A DNA stretch of 64,000 nt from Haematococcus lacustris (lineage: Eukaryota > Chlorophyta > Chlorophyceae > Chlamydomonadales > Haematococcaceae): NCBI GenBank assembly GCA_030144725.1, contig JASKMD010000013.1, positions 1,192,518 through 1,256,517 on the forward strand, in the 5' to 3' direction. Shown in pieces: positions 9,601 to 22,200 of this stretch (its first letter is position 1; each line of letters opens with the position of its first letter). Position numbers and translations under genes: made by a program. The notes beneath the pieces are model-generated. The model saw nothing but the letters and a program-made list of their open reading frames with translations, did not search any database and had not been told where the DNA came from.

Positions 9601-12600
9601 TGGCTTAAGTAGAGTAGCCTGGGATGCTGGAGAGGAAGATGGGAAGAAGGAAAGGGACAGAGGAAGGAGAGGAGGGGAGGGGAGGGAGGGTTGTGCATTT
9701 CAGTGCATCACACCTGGTGCTGAGCAGGAGGATAGAGACACCCACCCTGATGCTCGCTTGCTCCTCTGCCCACCTCCCTGCCTGCCCGCTCCCGCCCCCC
9801 CCCCCCCCCCCCCCCTGCCTGCCTCCCCCCTGCCCCCTGCCGGCCCCCCCTGGCCAGGCCACAGCCGGCAGCCTGCAGTCCCTGTGCTGGGGCAGTGCAG
9901 CGGTGGGCGGCATCGTCAGCGCCTACTTCAGCGGCTCACTGGTGGAGACCTATGGCACCCGGTGGGGCTGGGGGCCCAGGGAGGCTGTGGGGGGGCCAGG
10001 GGGGTGCTGGGTGCAGGGGAGGTAGCCCTGGCTAGGTGGGGGTAGGAACAAGAGTCCCGGTGGGGCTGGGGGGCCAGGGGGGGGCGCTGGGGCGCTGGGG
10101 GGGGCAGTGGGGGCAATGGGGGCCGGGGGGCGCTGGGGGCAGTGAGGGGTTCAGGGGGGCCTGGTGTGGCTCCGGGGAGGGTCCCTGGGGGGGAGGTCCC
10201 TGGGGGGGGGGATGGCCAGGCCAGTCCAGGGGGGTACAGGGTCCCTTGGGAGAGCAGAGGGCGGTGAGGTGGAGGCGTAGGGGACAAGGGGTGTGGGGTG
10301 GCAACAGCGCCTGATGCTCCTCACTCAGGCCAGGTGTGCCCAGGTCATGGGCTCGAATCCCACCACCTCCTGCCACAGGGGGGGCACGGCCTGTGCAGGG
10401 AGAGGGCACCGCCCCTGCTGTGCCGCCCCTCCCCTTGTCCAGGTTTGTGTTTGGCGTGACAGCGCTGTTCCCCCTCATCGTGTCCTGCTCAGCCCTGCTC
10501 ATCAACGAGAAGCGCGTGGTCGCCCCGCCCGCCCCCCTGCTGCTCCCCCTGGCCCCCCACACCAGCCCAGGTGCCAGGCCCCCCCCCGCACCCCCCCTGC
10601 TAAGCCCCAGGGGGAAGGGGCCAGGGGGCGACAGGACAGGCAGTGAGGGGGTGCAGGGGAAGGGGCAGGCAGGCACCCTCACCACCTCGGTTGCACTGGC
10701 ATCAAGGGCAGGCCCAGGGCCAGCAGGGGTGGTAGGGGTCTGGCCTGCAGGCAGAGCGGGTGGGCAGCAGGGGCAGGAGCAGGGGCAGGCAGCTGGCGTG
10801 GGGGGTCAGCCACCCCTGGCTTTGGGTGCTGGCCTCCACAGCAGCAGCAGCAGCAGCTGGGCACGTGACAGGGCCCAGGCAAGCGCTGGGGACGAGGAAG
10901 AGGCGGAGCAGGAGGGGGAGGGGGAGGGGGCTGAGCGGCGGCCTCTGCTGGGTGATGCCAGCAGCAGGGGAAGGCAGCAGCAGGGGGCAGCAGGCAGCCA
11001 GGCCTATGTGCCGCACCCTCACTCTGTTCTCACTCACCCCCCCCTGTGGGACCCCCCAGACATCAGCAAGCCCCCCAGGGGGGGGCACCCAGTGGGGGGG
11101 GCGGCAGGTGCAGGGGGGGCGGCAGGTGCAGGGGGGGCGGCGGGGGGGCCAGGGTCAGCAGGTCTGGGGAGGCGGGCCCTGCAGCAGTCCAAGGCGCTGT
11201 GGGCGGCAGTGAGCCAGAAGGAGATCTTGCTGCCCACACTGTTTGTGTTCCTATGGTGGGTGCAGAGGGGCGAGGGAAGGTGGGGAAGGTGGGGAGGGTG
11301 GGGAGGGTGGGGAGGGTAGGGAGGGTAGGGAGGGTAGGGAGGGTAGGGAGGGTAGGGAGGGTAGGGAGGGTAGGGAGGGTAGGGAGGGTAGGGAGGAAGG
11401 TGTGGGAGGGAGGGGTAGGGAAGTGTGTCCATGGTGGACTGAAACATGTGGGGCAGGGAGCATAGGGCTGGGTGTGGGGGCTGGGTGAAGGAGCTTGGGG
11501 TGCGGTTGGGAGGGAGGTTGTGGGAGACAGTGGGTGATGGGATGGTGTTGGTGAATGTGAGGGAGGGAGGGTGTGGGGGGTTGCTGTGTTGGGGCAGCAC
11601 TGCGCGTTGCTGGGTGATGGTATGTTCAGTGGCAGTGGTCAGGGGAGGTGGGGGGAGGTGGAAGGGCGAGGAGGGTGAGGAGGGTGAAAAACAAGGGGCA
11701 ATATGCACAGTTTTGGGTGCAGGGAAGGGGGCTCTGGGGCGAAGGAAATAGATAGCAAGGAATTGATACTGCTCTGGCCCTTGCTGCTGCTGCTGCTGCT
11801 GGCAGGCAGGCCACCCCCTCCGCTGAGAGCGCCATGTTTTATTTCCAGGTGAGAACAGCCTGAACTGCACACCCCTCCCCTCCCTCATACCCTCACTGAT
11901 GCCACCCTGACCCTGACCCTGACCCTGACCCTGACCCTGACCCTGACCCTGACCCTGACCCTGACCCTGACCCTGACCCTGACCCTGTCCCTGACCCTGA
12001 CCCTGACCTTGACCCCGACCCTGACCCCGACCCTGACCCTGACCCCGACCCTGACCCTGACCTACCTATACCCTAACGCGGCCTGGCCTGGCTCAGGTGA
12101 TGGCAGTGTGGCCCAGTGAGGGCACTGATGGCGCTGCAGGGACACACCTTGACCTCTGCTCCTCAGCTACCTTGCCCCCCACCACCCTACCCCTTGTCAT
12201 CCTGACCCTCACCTACCCCGGTGTGGGACCCCTGGAGCTAAACCTGGTTTTGACACCTGCCCCCTGGTCCTCCTGGCCCCCCTGACCCCTTGGCCCCTGC
12301 CCCACCACCCTCCCCCATGGCCTGCTGCCCTGCAGACCAATGAGCTGGGCTTCACTCCAGAGTTCCTGGGCAGGGTCAGGCTGGTGGGCTCACTGGCCTC
12401 GCTGGCAGGTCAGCAGCATGCATGGTGTACCGCACCCAGAGCAGGGGAGGGGCGGGGAGGGGCGGGGAGGGGCGGGGAGGGGCGGGGAGGGGCGGGGAGG
12501 GGCGGGGAGGGGAGGGGCGGGGCGGGGCGGGGCGGGGAGGGGAGGGGCGGGGCGGGGCGGGGCGGGGCGGGGCGGGGCGGGGCGGGGCGGGGCGGGGCGG

Positions 12601-14422
12601 GGTTTGATGCCCCTCCCCCATTTGCGCCCCTGTCCCTCTTGTGCGTGTGTACCGGGCACTGCCATAATCGTCAGCATCAGTACAGGGTGCTACCCCAAGT
12701 TGTGTGTGTGTGTGTGTATGTTGATGTCAGGTGTGGCACTGTACAATGGAGCGCTGAAGAAGGTGCCTCTGAAGACTACCTTGTGGTGCGCTGACCCCCA
12801 CCCTGACCCTGCAGCCTGACCCTTGCCCTGCTGCCTCACACTCACCCTGCAGCCTCACACTCACCCTGCAGCCTCACACTCACCCTGCAGCCTCACACTC
12901 ACCCTGCAGCCTCACACTCACCCTGCAGCCTCACACTCACCCTGCAGCCTCACACTCACCCTGCAGCCTCACACTCACCCTGCAGCCTCACACTCACCCT
13001 GCAGCCTCACACTCACCCTGCTGCCTCACACTCACCCTGCAGCCTCACACTCACCCTGCAGCCTCACACTCACCCTGCAGCCTCACACTCACCCTGCAGC
13101 CTCACACTCACCCTGCTGCCTGACCCTGTCTTGCTGCCCCTCCCCTGGCCCCCTGCCCCCCCAGGTGGTCCATGGTGTTGGGCCTGGTGCTGGGCTCCAC
13201 GCAGCTGCTGCTGGTGTCCCGCCTGAACCTCAAGCTGGGTCTGAACGACCAGCTGTTCGTCCTAGGCGACAGCGTCATCCTCACAGTCAGTGGGGCCTAG
13301 AGGGGAGGGAGAGATAGATCCTGGGGCAGGTGCAGGATCAGGAGCCGGGTGTCATGGTGACCTGGCACCAAGATATTGCAGCTGGTGCAAGCACAGCTAG
13401 GGGCTGGTGAGGCGGCAGTCCTAGGGGGTGATGAGGCGGCAGGGGGGAAACAGCAGGTAGGTCGGGAGGTGGGCAAGATTGAGGGAGAGATAGAGAAGAA
13501 GCAGAGGGGGGGAGGGAGAGGGAAAAGGGGGAAAAGGGAAAAGAGAACTAGGGCAGGGAATGAGGGAAGGTGAAGGGTACACGTTGTGCTCTGCCTGTGT
13601 GATTGTGTGACTGTGATCAGGTGTTGGGCCAGGCCACCTTCATGCCCATCCTGGTGCTTGCGGCCCGGCTGTGCCCGGAGGGTGTGGAGGCCACCCTGTT
13701 CGCCACGCTCATGAGCATCCTGAATGGTGCGGGGCAGGGCAGGGGTGGCAGGTGGGCCGGACTGGCACTGGCATTCTTATAGTTAAGGCCAGGGAGGTAG
13801 CACTGGTGGTCATAGGTGGTGGTGTGCTGAAGGAGTGACCTGCATGACAATCCATGCAAGCTGTCCAGGAGCATGCCAGGAACAGACCAGGGCTAGCGTG
13901 GGCTATGCTCTGGCGAGGTGGGTTCGGTTGTTTCGGTTACCGCAATATGACCCTGGCGGTGTTCCTGCGGCTGCAGCTGGATCTTTTGCGGGGAGCGCGA
14001 TGGGCGCCGCGCTGACCAAAGCCCTAGGTGTGACCTCCGACAATTTCGACCAATTGTTCACGCTGGTGCTCCTGTGCAACCTTGCTACGATGCTACCCGC
14101 TCCCTTCCTTGGCCTGCTGCCCGCCACGCTCGACAAGCCGGACGACGACGACGACGACGGTGATGGTGACAAGCGCGGCGCTTCCACTGCAGCAAGTGAC
14201 ACCAACGGGGTGAAACACGGGAATGCCATGGACGGTCTGGAGTTGACTAACGGTGCGGCGGCAGATGTCCGACACCCCAAACCGTCGGCCAGCGTCGGGG
14301 CCTCAGGGGCTGAGCTAGGTGCCCGACACGTCCCCGCCATGACAATACCGACGAGTCGGGAAGACCGTATGGAACAAGGTCGTGAGTCCACGGATCGGCA
14401 CAGGCACCCTAAATCCGGATGA
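6626..14422 (+). CDS. Folate-biopterin transporter family (BT1) protein, probably plastid-targeted
   Basis: Twelve exons: 6626-6938, 7300-7385, 7878-8004, 9149-9294, 9858-9961, 10443-11255, 11806-11848, 12336-12408, 12731-12785, 13165-13285, 13621-13726, 13977-14422. They sum to 811 codons (810 aa) with every junction in phase and GT-AG. BT1 motifs appear in order: [90 protein letters not shown], and [20 protein letters not shown] before a final NAG...GAALT segment. The family has about 12 membrane helices and moves folates or pterins. The N-terminal 100 residues are Arg-rich and transit-peptide-like. The start is uncertain: 6626 is the first in-frame ATG seen. Exon 6 encodes a loop of about 220 residues, low in complexity and partly acidic, between the two halves; a hidden intron there is possible. 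The C-terminus has a poly-Asp patch and a polar tail. Confidence 0.92.
7440..7640. repeat. GGGGCAGCAGGGGCGGCAG-type minisatellite, transporter intron 2
   Basis: Imperfect tandem units of GGGGCAG/GGGGCGGCA fill the middle of the 492-bp intron 7386-7877. Confidence 0.85.
8452..8600. repeat. Short TTC/ATC then CAG trinucleotide runs, transporter intron 3
   Basis: TCATC and CAGCAG runs, then interrupted GCAGCAG, inside intron 8005-9148. The poly-Ser and poly-Ala frames here are not coding. Confidence 0.8.
9339..9499. repeat. (CCCCA)n array, about 32 copies, transporter intron 4
   Basis: A perfect pentanucleotide array inside intron 9295-9857. The same intron has a run of about 20 C residues near 9796-9815, just before the acceptor. 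The long Pro/His frames are artefacts. Confidence 0.95.
11273..11402. repeat. GTAGGGAGG minisatellite, transporter intron 6
   Basis: Tandem GGGAGGGT(G/A) units starting about 17 bp after the donor at 11256. Confidence 0.9.
11906..12060. repeat. (CCCTGA)n array, transporter intron 7
   Basis: About 25 hexanucleotide units with a few variants (CCCCGA, CTTGA), inside intron 11849-12335. It resembles but is not the TTAGGG telomere motif. Confidence 0.92.
12440..12601. repeat. Mixed GGGGA/GGGGC array, transporter intron 8
   Basis: Starts with GGGGCGGGGA units and homogenises to pure GGGGC at its 3' end, inside intron 12409-12730. Confidence 0.92.
12832..13128. repeat. 19-nt minisatellite carrying acceptor-like CCCTGCAG, transporter intron 9
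   Basis: About 15 units of ACCCTGCAGCCTCACACTC. Each carries a pyrimidine-rich CCCTGCAG that resembles a 3' splice site. The authentic acceptor is at 13163-13164, beyond the array. Confidence 0.92.
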
Positions 14423-15056
14423 ATGTGTATATAGAGGGGGTTTGGTGAGTGTCGTGAGCGATACAGAGCAATGTAGAATGGTAACGACTGAGAGGAAGGG
14501 TGTACATATGTATCGTACAGTTTGAATGTTGATGAAGGCTATGTTGCTCCTCGAATCTATCATGTTTCTTAAGTTGCTCACTACAGGTTGAGCATCCTTT
14601 CCAAGGCTTTATAAACACTGATGGCGATGGGACGTCACACTGACAATGGCCTTGAACTGCCTTAACTCATGCAATAACCAAGTTTCTTGCATCACGGACC
14701 ATCCCCTCAGCCTCAGCGCGACTTGTGCATGTGCGACTAATGCATGTGAGCTTCTCACGCCGAGCCTTTGATTCCCGCATCATTGTTGCCCAGTTCCACC
14801 AGCGGTTTTTGCCTCAAATAACCTGACGATACTGCTGCCAACACCTTATCACTGTCATCTGTTGCAGCCTGGAGGTGAGTCGAGAGATATGAAGGGTGGG
14901 AGGAATCCATGCTCTCTCCTCCTCGTGTTCGAGGGATCACAATTGTAAACTGCACATGCATGTCATGCAGTCTTTTGGCCATGCAGCGTTGCTACGCAAG
15001 TGCGGCAGCCCGGACCTTTCCCTAGCGCGTAAGGGCCGTCATAGAGCGTTTCTAAA
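14423..15056. other. Intergenic region, transporter to RPS14
   Basis: No gene seen. It should hold the transporter 3' end and the RPS14 promoter; no clear TATA box was identified. A pyrimidine-rich CCTTTCCCT lies about 40 bp before the RPS14 start, reminiscent of promoters of translation-machinery genes. Confidence 0.4.
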
Positions 15057-16033
<977 letters not shown>

Positions 16034-16804
16034 ACAGCTGTAGAGATCTGGTCAGGTCAGCAGTGGCTGCTGGGCTGCGCTCTAGCCCTCTGCACTGTTC
16101 CGCACTGAACACATTGCAGCTTACCTCTCAGAGGTTTCTGGGTGAGCCTATCCTGGCTATCGCCTCAGGCGCCGTGCAGCTGTGGTGAAGCAGCTGCATC
16201 ACAGAGTGGCTTGTGCGTTGATGAGTGGTTTACACCACTTATGTGGCACACAGTGTGGCTTGTGCGTTGAGCTGAGGGGTTTGATGCTGGGTTAGCAGTG
16301 TGCAGGTGGCATAAGCATGCTGTGCTTGGTGCAACAACAGGAACACTGCAAGAGCGTTGTAAGGCACTCCTGGGATGTATGACTGCCTTGCTCAAAGCTT
16401 CCTGCCTGCTGCATCCACTGAGCCAAACCTGAGACGTGGTCCAGGCTGCCAGAGGAGTATGCAGGCGGGGCTGTGGCTTTGGCTCTACGCCTGGACCTGT
16501 TCGTTGCATACAGATTATCAACGTGCAACACTTTACGAACAAACATAGCTCTGACATGACGTGTCGACGAATCACTATTCAACCCTGAGGCTGCAGTGGC
16601 CACCTCCAGTTGTTGCGCACATCAAACCCCTGACGCGGGACTGCTTTGCCTTGTTTCCCGTGAATCTCCCTCCATGAATCTCCCGTGAAACCCAAATTGC
16701 TTGAAAAGGCCACCGCCCGTCGCACTGCGCATCGCGTGATGGCTAAGAAGAAGCGGAAGGGTAGCGACAAGAAACAGAAAAGTTCGTGTCCATAGCCGAC
16801 CCTA
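16034..16804. other. RPS14 3' region and unassigned sequence
   Basis: Contains the RPS14 3' UTR and a 16-bp direct repeat (GTGGCTTGTGCGTTGA at about 16204 and 16255) around a small palindrome. A very basic 18-codon frame at 16738-16794 (MAKKKRKGSDKKQKSSCP) has an NLS-like KKKRK; it could be the end or start of an unrecognised gene. Nothing else is supported. Confidence 0.35.
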
Positions 16805-17060
16805 GCAGTAATGTGTGCCCCCTTTGTTGAGCTGTCATCAGCTTACAATTAGTGCATGCAGGTCATGCCAACTCTACACGATAGCCCTCGGTCAGGCAAT
16901 AGTGCAGGTGGTAGGCGGGCTCATGTGCCATGTGCACTGGGTTTACTCCACACAGCCCAATCACACTGTTTGAGTCGGATCCAGATAGTGGCTGCTAGTG
17001 GGTACTACTGATCCGGCTCAAATGGAGGCCCTAGTGAGGGACAAGGGGGCTGCAGTGGCC
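16805..17060 (+). mobile_element. Solo 3' tail of Fanzor/TnpB-like element, subfamily A
   Basis: Closely similar to 921-1165, including the AGCTG-TCAT-CAGCT hairpin, ACAATTAGTGCATG, TCATGCCAACTCTACAC, TACTCCACACAG and TAGTGAGGGAC. No nuclease coding sequence precedes it. It ends about 70 bp before the start codon of the carbinolamine dehydratase gene, so it forms part of that gene's promoter or 5' leader. Confidence 0.8.
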
Positions 17061-17128
17061 ACTCAAATTTCAGTTGGTGTTTTGCGACAGTTGGTGATCT
17101 ACACACGACTCACCCCGAAAAGAAAACA

Positions 17129-18700
17129 ATGCGCTCTGCCATGATGCTGGCAGCCCACAAGCTGCGCGCTCCCTTACCGTCGATAGCTTGCACGCCATCC
17201 CGCCTATCTCAGCGCTCGTTCGTAGCGCGCAGTGCCATGCAGTTCGTGGGCCCAGGCAGCGAGAAGCTCCGAGAGACGTCTTGCGAGGGCGCGTGCAGCA
17301 GGTGCCTGCGAGCACTGAAGTAGGGTTCCGGCACCTCGTCGCCTAGACCGTCTGCTTTGAAAGTCCACACAGCCTGGATGCAGGGAGACCCCCTTGGTTG
17401 AGTTCAGCCGTTTACCTGAACTCATGACTGCTCTCCCAGCCTGGCGATTAAACGACACCAGCACGGTACTGACACGCACATTCACCGCCAAAAACTTCAT
17501 GGCAGGTGAACAGCTCAGCTGCCGATAAGGAGCCCAGCTACACTTTACCTTGCTAGAAACTGCACAACTCAATGAGCATTGACACCATTATTAAAGCCTG
17601 CACAGGCTATACTGCACAAATGATACTGCACTCATCACGTTGATCCTTACCGGGCATGGCGGCATGCGCAGCCACCACCAGTGTTGCTGCCATGCATGAA
17701 TTCGGTCTTACATGACGTGGGCACACCGTTCCTCACGGTTCTGGCACGCATGCATGGTCACTGGTTGCCCACCTAGGCGTGCAGCCCTGTACAGATACCT
17801 GAGCCGCAAAGCTCAGGTCAAACACACTTCACCCACAGTCCTGTACTGGCGTGTGGCCTGTGCTCACCCGAGAGGTCCATGCTCTACTGTGCAGCAATCC
17901 GCTTCTTCAACAAACTGGCAGAGATGGCAGAAGCTCAGGGGCACCATCCAGACATCCACCTGCGGAACTACAGGTGTGACATGTGATGGACATCCCGCAT
18001 CCCACATGCTGCACAAACTGCTGCCAAACAGGATTGCTCACGCTGCACAGATGCCGAGCATGGCCCACTGATTGTTTACAGATGGAAACCAGGGTTCATG
18101 GCCATGTGCGTACACAACCCACAGGCCGGTGTGATCACACTTCTCTCTTCTCCATGCCCAGCCACCTGTGGGCCTCTGCTACTTCTTGACCCTGCTTGCT
18201 TGGCCTCCTGGGGTTTGCCCACTTTGGAAAGTGCACACCAAGTTGGGGCCCATGCGCTCCAGTGGCAGCTGCTTCTGCTGCCTTCCTTTCATACTGCCAG
18301 CTTCCTACATCAAGCTGCCCCAACCCTGCTCCTCACTGTTACTGCCATCCTCTAGTGTTGCTCCTAGTCCATAATCACAGTTACCGTGCTTGTGTGCCTT
18401 GCGTGGGTTGCCACACCTTTCACAGGATGGTCGAGGTTGGAAGTAGGTCCTTTGAGATAGCACAGTATGCAGTATGACATATGATGTGGCAAGAGCTCGC
18501 ATGTTCTATGCTTAGCATGCAGTATGCCGCCTGATGTATGTTGACATTGCAGGGAAGTGGAGGTGAACGTGACTACACATGCCGCAGGTGGCCTGACGAT
18601 GTTCGACTTCGTGCTGTGCAGCAAGATTGACGTTATCGATGTAGAGTACTCTCCTAAGTGGCTCCAATCTATGCTGCCCAAGGGCGACCCTGCTACCTGA
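17129..18700 (+). CDS. Pterin-4a-carbinolamine dehydratase, probably organelle-targeted
   Basis: Four exons: 17129-17301, 17384-17505, 17895-17973, 18553-18700. They give 173 residues with matching phases and GT-AG ends. The catalytic domain spans about residues 75-150. It has a Trp after a short leader (W78), RTFTAKNFMAAIRFFNKLAE, the signature GHHPDIHL (His115-His116-Pro117-Asp118) and NVTTHAAGGLTMFDFVL (His134, Asp143). These His residues are the known catalytic set of the PCD/DCoH family, which dehydrates 4a-hydroxy-tetrahydropterins during pterin cofactor recycling. The first 50 or so residues are Arg/Ser/Ala-rich with almost no acids, as expected for a plastid or mitochondrial transit peptide. 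Two TGTAA motifs (18779-18783, 18784-18788) lie about 80 bp after the stop. Confidence 0.93.
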
Positions 18701-18778
18701 AGCTGCTGTGTGTTGCTTAGGTGTCTTGTTGACAACTCTGTAGCGCAAGGCAAGTTGCACACAGCCGTACCTTAAAGC

Positions 18779-18788
18779 TGTAATGTAA
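18779..18788 (+). promoter_or_regulatory. Candidate polyadenylation signal (TGTAATGTAA)
   Basis: Two adjacent TGTAA motifs, the green-algal polyadenylation consensus, about 80 bp downstream of the dehydratase stop. Confidence 0.6.
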
Positions 18789-18800
18789 CGAACATAAACG

Positions 18801-19240
18801 GTAACGTCGCAAGCGTAGCTCAGGTTTCCCAGTATCAAGGCTGGGTACTCGGTGTTTGGCGTCGAGCTCGACCGCAACAGCATACAATAACTCCACCCTC
18901 TTACCCACCAATAGCCTGGAGAGCCGTAGCGAGCCATCCACGCTGCTTACTAGCATTGTTGCTAGAGAGCACCTCCTGTACTATCCTGGTAGGGTGGCGG
19001 GCCGTGGGGTCAGAGCTTTGCGTTGACGCTGCTGCCTCCTTGGGGTTGCGAGCTTGCTGGCGCTTTGTGTATACGTGTGCGAGGTGGGCAATACTGAGCA
19101 ATACACAATCCCAGTCCGTACCTTCACGTCTGTGCTTGCAGAAGCTTTGCGAGGACTTGCAACCAATATACACCCAAGCGCGCAACTAATATTTGGGTTG
19201 CCAGCATATAAGCTCTGGTACCCTACGAGCAGGCACAAAC
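18801..19240. other. Intergenic region, dehydratase to coiled-coil gene
   Basis: No gene supported. A CATATAAG element at 19205-19212, about 30 bp before the next start codon, is TATA-like; its role is unproven. Confidence 0.35.
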
Positions 19241-22200
19241 ATGCAGCACAAGTCAGCCGCTGGCAGCGTGTCCACCTTTTCGTCCCTGTCTCTGTCAGCT
19301 TTAGGAATGTCAGATACCATGGACTCAACCCTCAACAGCCCCCACCGCCAATCAGAGTCGTATAAACGAGCCAGCACTATGACGGCTCCCAACCCTGCAG
19401 TTCTCAATGGTGCAGCGGCAGTCAAGGCACAGGTGGGCATGTGAGCTGCACTAGCAACGCCAGCTGATGTGGGGCGACCCTCATGCTCCTCGTGCTGCCT
19501 CGGGGCTTACAACAGCATCGTGCGGTTCACCAACCATGTCCTACTGCTTGGCGCCAGCTGCAAGCACGCTTGTCCTCATCATTGCATGTCATCATTTCTA
19601 CATCGTTACAAAAACACACCGTATCACTCTGCACATCACACACCGTGCCTCACAGCTCTAGCATGCCTGACCAGCCTAAGCCACCCAGGCCCACAGCCTG
19701 CCCTGAAGCCAGGGTTGGCCAATCCCAAGTCATTCGTGCACAGGCAAGGTGCTCTCATGTCACAGTTACAATTACATGCCAATTACAATTACATGCCAAT
19801 TATTTGCCACAATTACATGTCACAGTCTCCACAGAAGAGCCCGTACCTGTACATAGCTTGACAGTGACGGCAGGCCCACAGCCCTGTGTCCAGTGCTGGC
19901 AGGTCCCCAGCACTGCACCGCACAACTACCTCACCACAGCACTGGCACTCACCCTACCAGTTCCTCACCTCAGGGGCACACCTCTGACCCACAGGTGGCA
20001 AACATTGGGCAGCAGCTCAGCAGCATGTTCCGGCGTGGCGAGGGTGAGGGGCCGGCCCCTGCCCTGCCCGCCCCAACCAACGATTTCCACTCATCCAGCC
20101 TCAAAGCAGGCACGGGCCGCCAGGACAGCGTCGCAGGGGACTACAGCGTGCAGGCCCCATCCCGCGGCAACCCTGACAGCCCCATGCGCAGCAGCAGGCC
20201 CCCCATTTCCAGCCCTCGCTCAATTGAACCGGACCTGCCCTCCCCCTCTCGCTCAAGCCCTCGTCGCCCCACCTCAGTCGCTGCCACCCCAGCTGGCCTG
20301 AGGCCCATACCTGAACACTTCCACGGCGCTCAGTACCACACCAGCCCCTCTGGCCCCGCGACTGCACAATACCGAGCCGCAGGTGGCTACATGCCGACAC
20401 CACCCCCAGCCCAGTACAGCAGCTATGGCCAGCAGCAGCAGGCGGCGGCGGCGGCTGTGATGCCAGACTGGCAGCAGTACTCTAGTGCTGGGCACTCAGC
20501 GGGAGCCCGCCGCAACCTGGGCCAAGGGTATGTCGAGGAGGGTGCCGTTCCCCCTGAGCCAGCAGGACTCTACCCCTACAGCCCTGACCGGCGCAGCAGT
20601 CATCAGGCACGTCTTGACTCAGGCGGAGGCGCCACGCACAGCTCGGGTCGGCCACCCTTGGCTGTGGACCGAAGCTCTAGCTCCAGCAGTGGTGGCAGCG
20701 CTCAGGTCAGCCAGCGCCCTGAGGCAGGGCAGAGCAGGAGTGGCAGCCGGGCGGGGCAGGGCAGCAGGGGGGAGGAGGCGGTGTTGAGGGATATGGTGAG
20801 GGAGATGCGGGAGGAGCGGAGAAGGCTGGAGGATAGGATGCTGTCTGGCGATCCCAAGGTGAGGCCAGGGGGCGATTTAGGTGCAGAGGGGCATGCAGCG
20901 GGAGTGGGATACGGGAGGTGCACACTCCCACCGAGGTGAAGGGCGGTGGCTATGGTGTGGAGAGGCATGCAGTGCTATGGCTCAGGCCGCAAAGGTGACC
21001 AGCCAGCTAGAACTCAAGCTCCCACAGCCTTGGTAGCTGTCCCTGTCCGGTTGCTATTGGGCCTACCTTGCTAGTGTCATAGCGGGGAGGGAGGCAGTTT
21101 CAGGCGTGTTGGGCACAAGTGCTCGCCCTGTGGAAGGGACACAGGGTTGGTGGGCATGCTGTACCATGTTGCACACTTACCTTGATGTGTGGGTGTGGGT
21201 GTGGCTGTGGGAGGGCAGTAAGCTGAGGTGGTTGTTGCTCTTGGCTTGCTCACAGGATGGATTTGAGGAAGCTTGGCGGGTGTTGGGGACACATGCTTTT
21301 GCTCTGTAGAGGGAAAAGTCCCATGACAGGCCTTTCTGTGCCACACGAGGCCTGGGCTCACGGGCCCTGTGTGCTGCACTGTGCTACTGCCTGCACTGCA
21401 GCTGCTCTGCACCCTGCGACTGTCTGTCTGATCTGGTTGTTTCAGTGATGCTGGTGCTGGTGGTGCACAGGCAGTGCGCACTCAAGACTTGCGCGATGAG
21501 CTGGAGAAGCAGGTGGCCAGTCTGGCCCGGCAGAAGGATGCCCTGGAGTCAGGGACTGGCAACTTGTCAGAAGCACGTGCAGCTGCTGCAGGTGGGGATA
21601 GTGGTGGTTGGACCATGTCATGTCCTATCACCCCAAGCCATCAGCCACTCTACGTCATTAGGAACTTTTAATACTCTGCCCCTGTTGTTGTTTAACTTGA
21701 AAGGGGTCAGGTGAGCTCAGGGCAACAGGTAATGTTCGGGGCAGGCTGCAGCCAGCAGAGGGACATGCGAGCCTTCCTGGCCTGGTGGGTTGTCCCTGCA
21801 TCGGCATGTGCTGTGTGTGTCTGGTCATGGATAGCATGCTGACAGCAGCACTGCGCATCAGGTGCAGGCTGTGCTGGCACCTGACTCACATCACTGCCAC
21901 CGGGCAGTGCATGTCCTGTTGTCCAAGAAATATGACAACCCTCCTGATGTCCTGATGTCCTAACATCAACAAGCATTGACAATGGAAGGGTTAGGCTCAC
22001 CCCAACCCTAACCCTAACCTGCCTTTTTCGTCACAGTGCATCTGTCTTAGACCCATCACCACGGCAGAGCTGTTGACGCACCGCATTCCATGATCAGGCT
22101 GGTGCCTGCCAGTTTCCAGCTTGCTCCCTCCAGCACTCGCACAGAGCGTGGTCAGCAATGTATCACAAGTGTGTGAATCACAGACCTGCCAACATCAGCA

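Noticed and set aside
12340..12819. 159-residue plus-strand gene
   Set aside because: It overlaps transporter exon 8 and the GGGGC array; only 12336-12408 and 12731-12785 fit the family and the phases.
18512..18937. 141-residue minus-strand ORF
   Set aside because: Antisense shadow of the last dehydratase exon, which carries clear family motifs on the plus strand.
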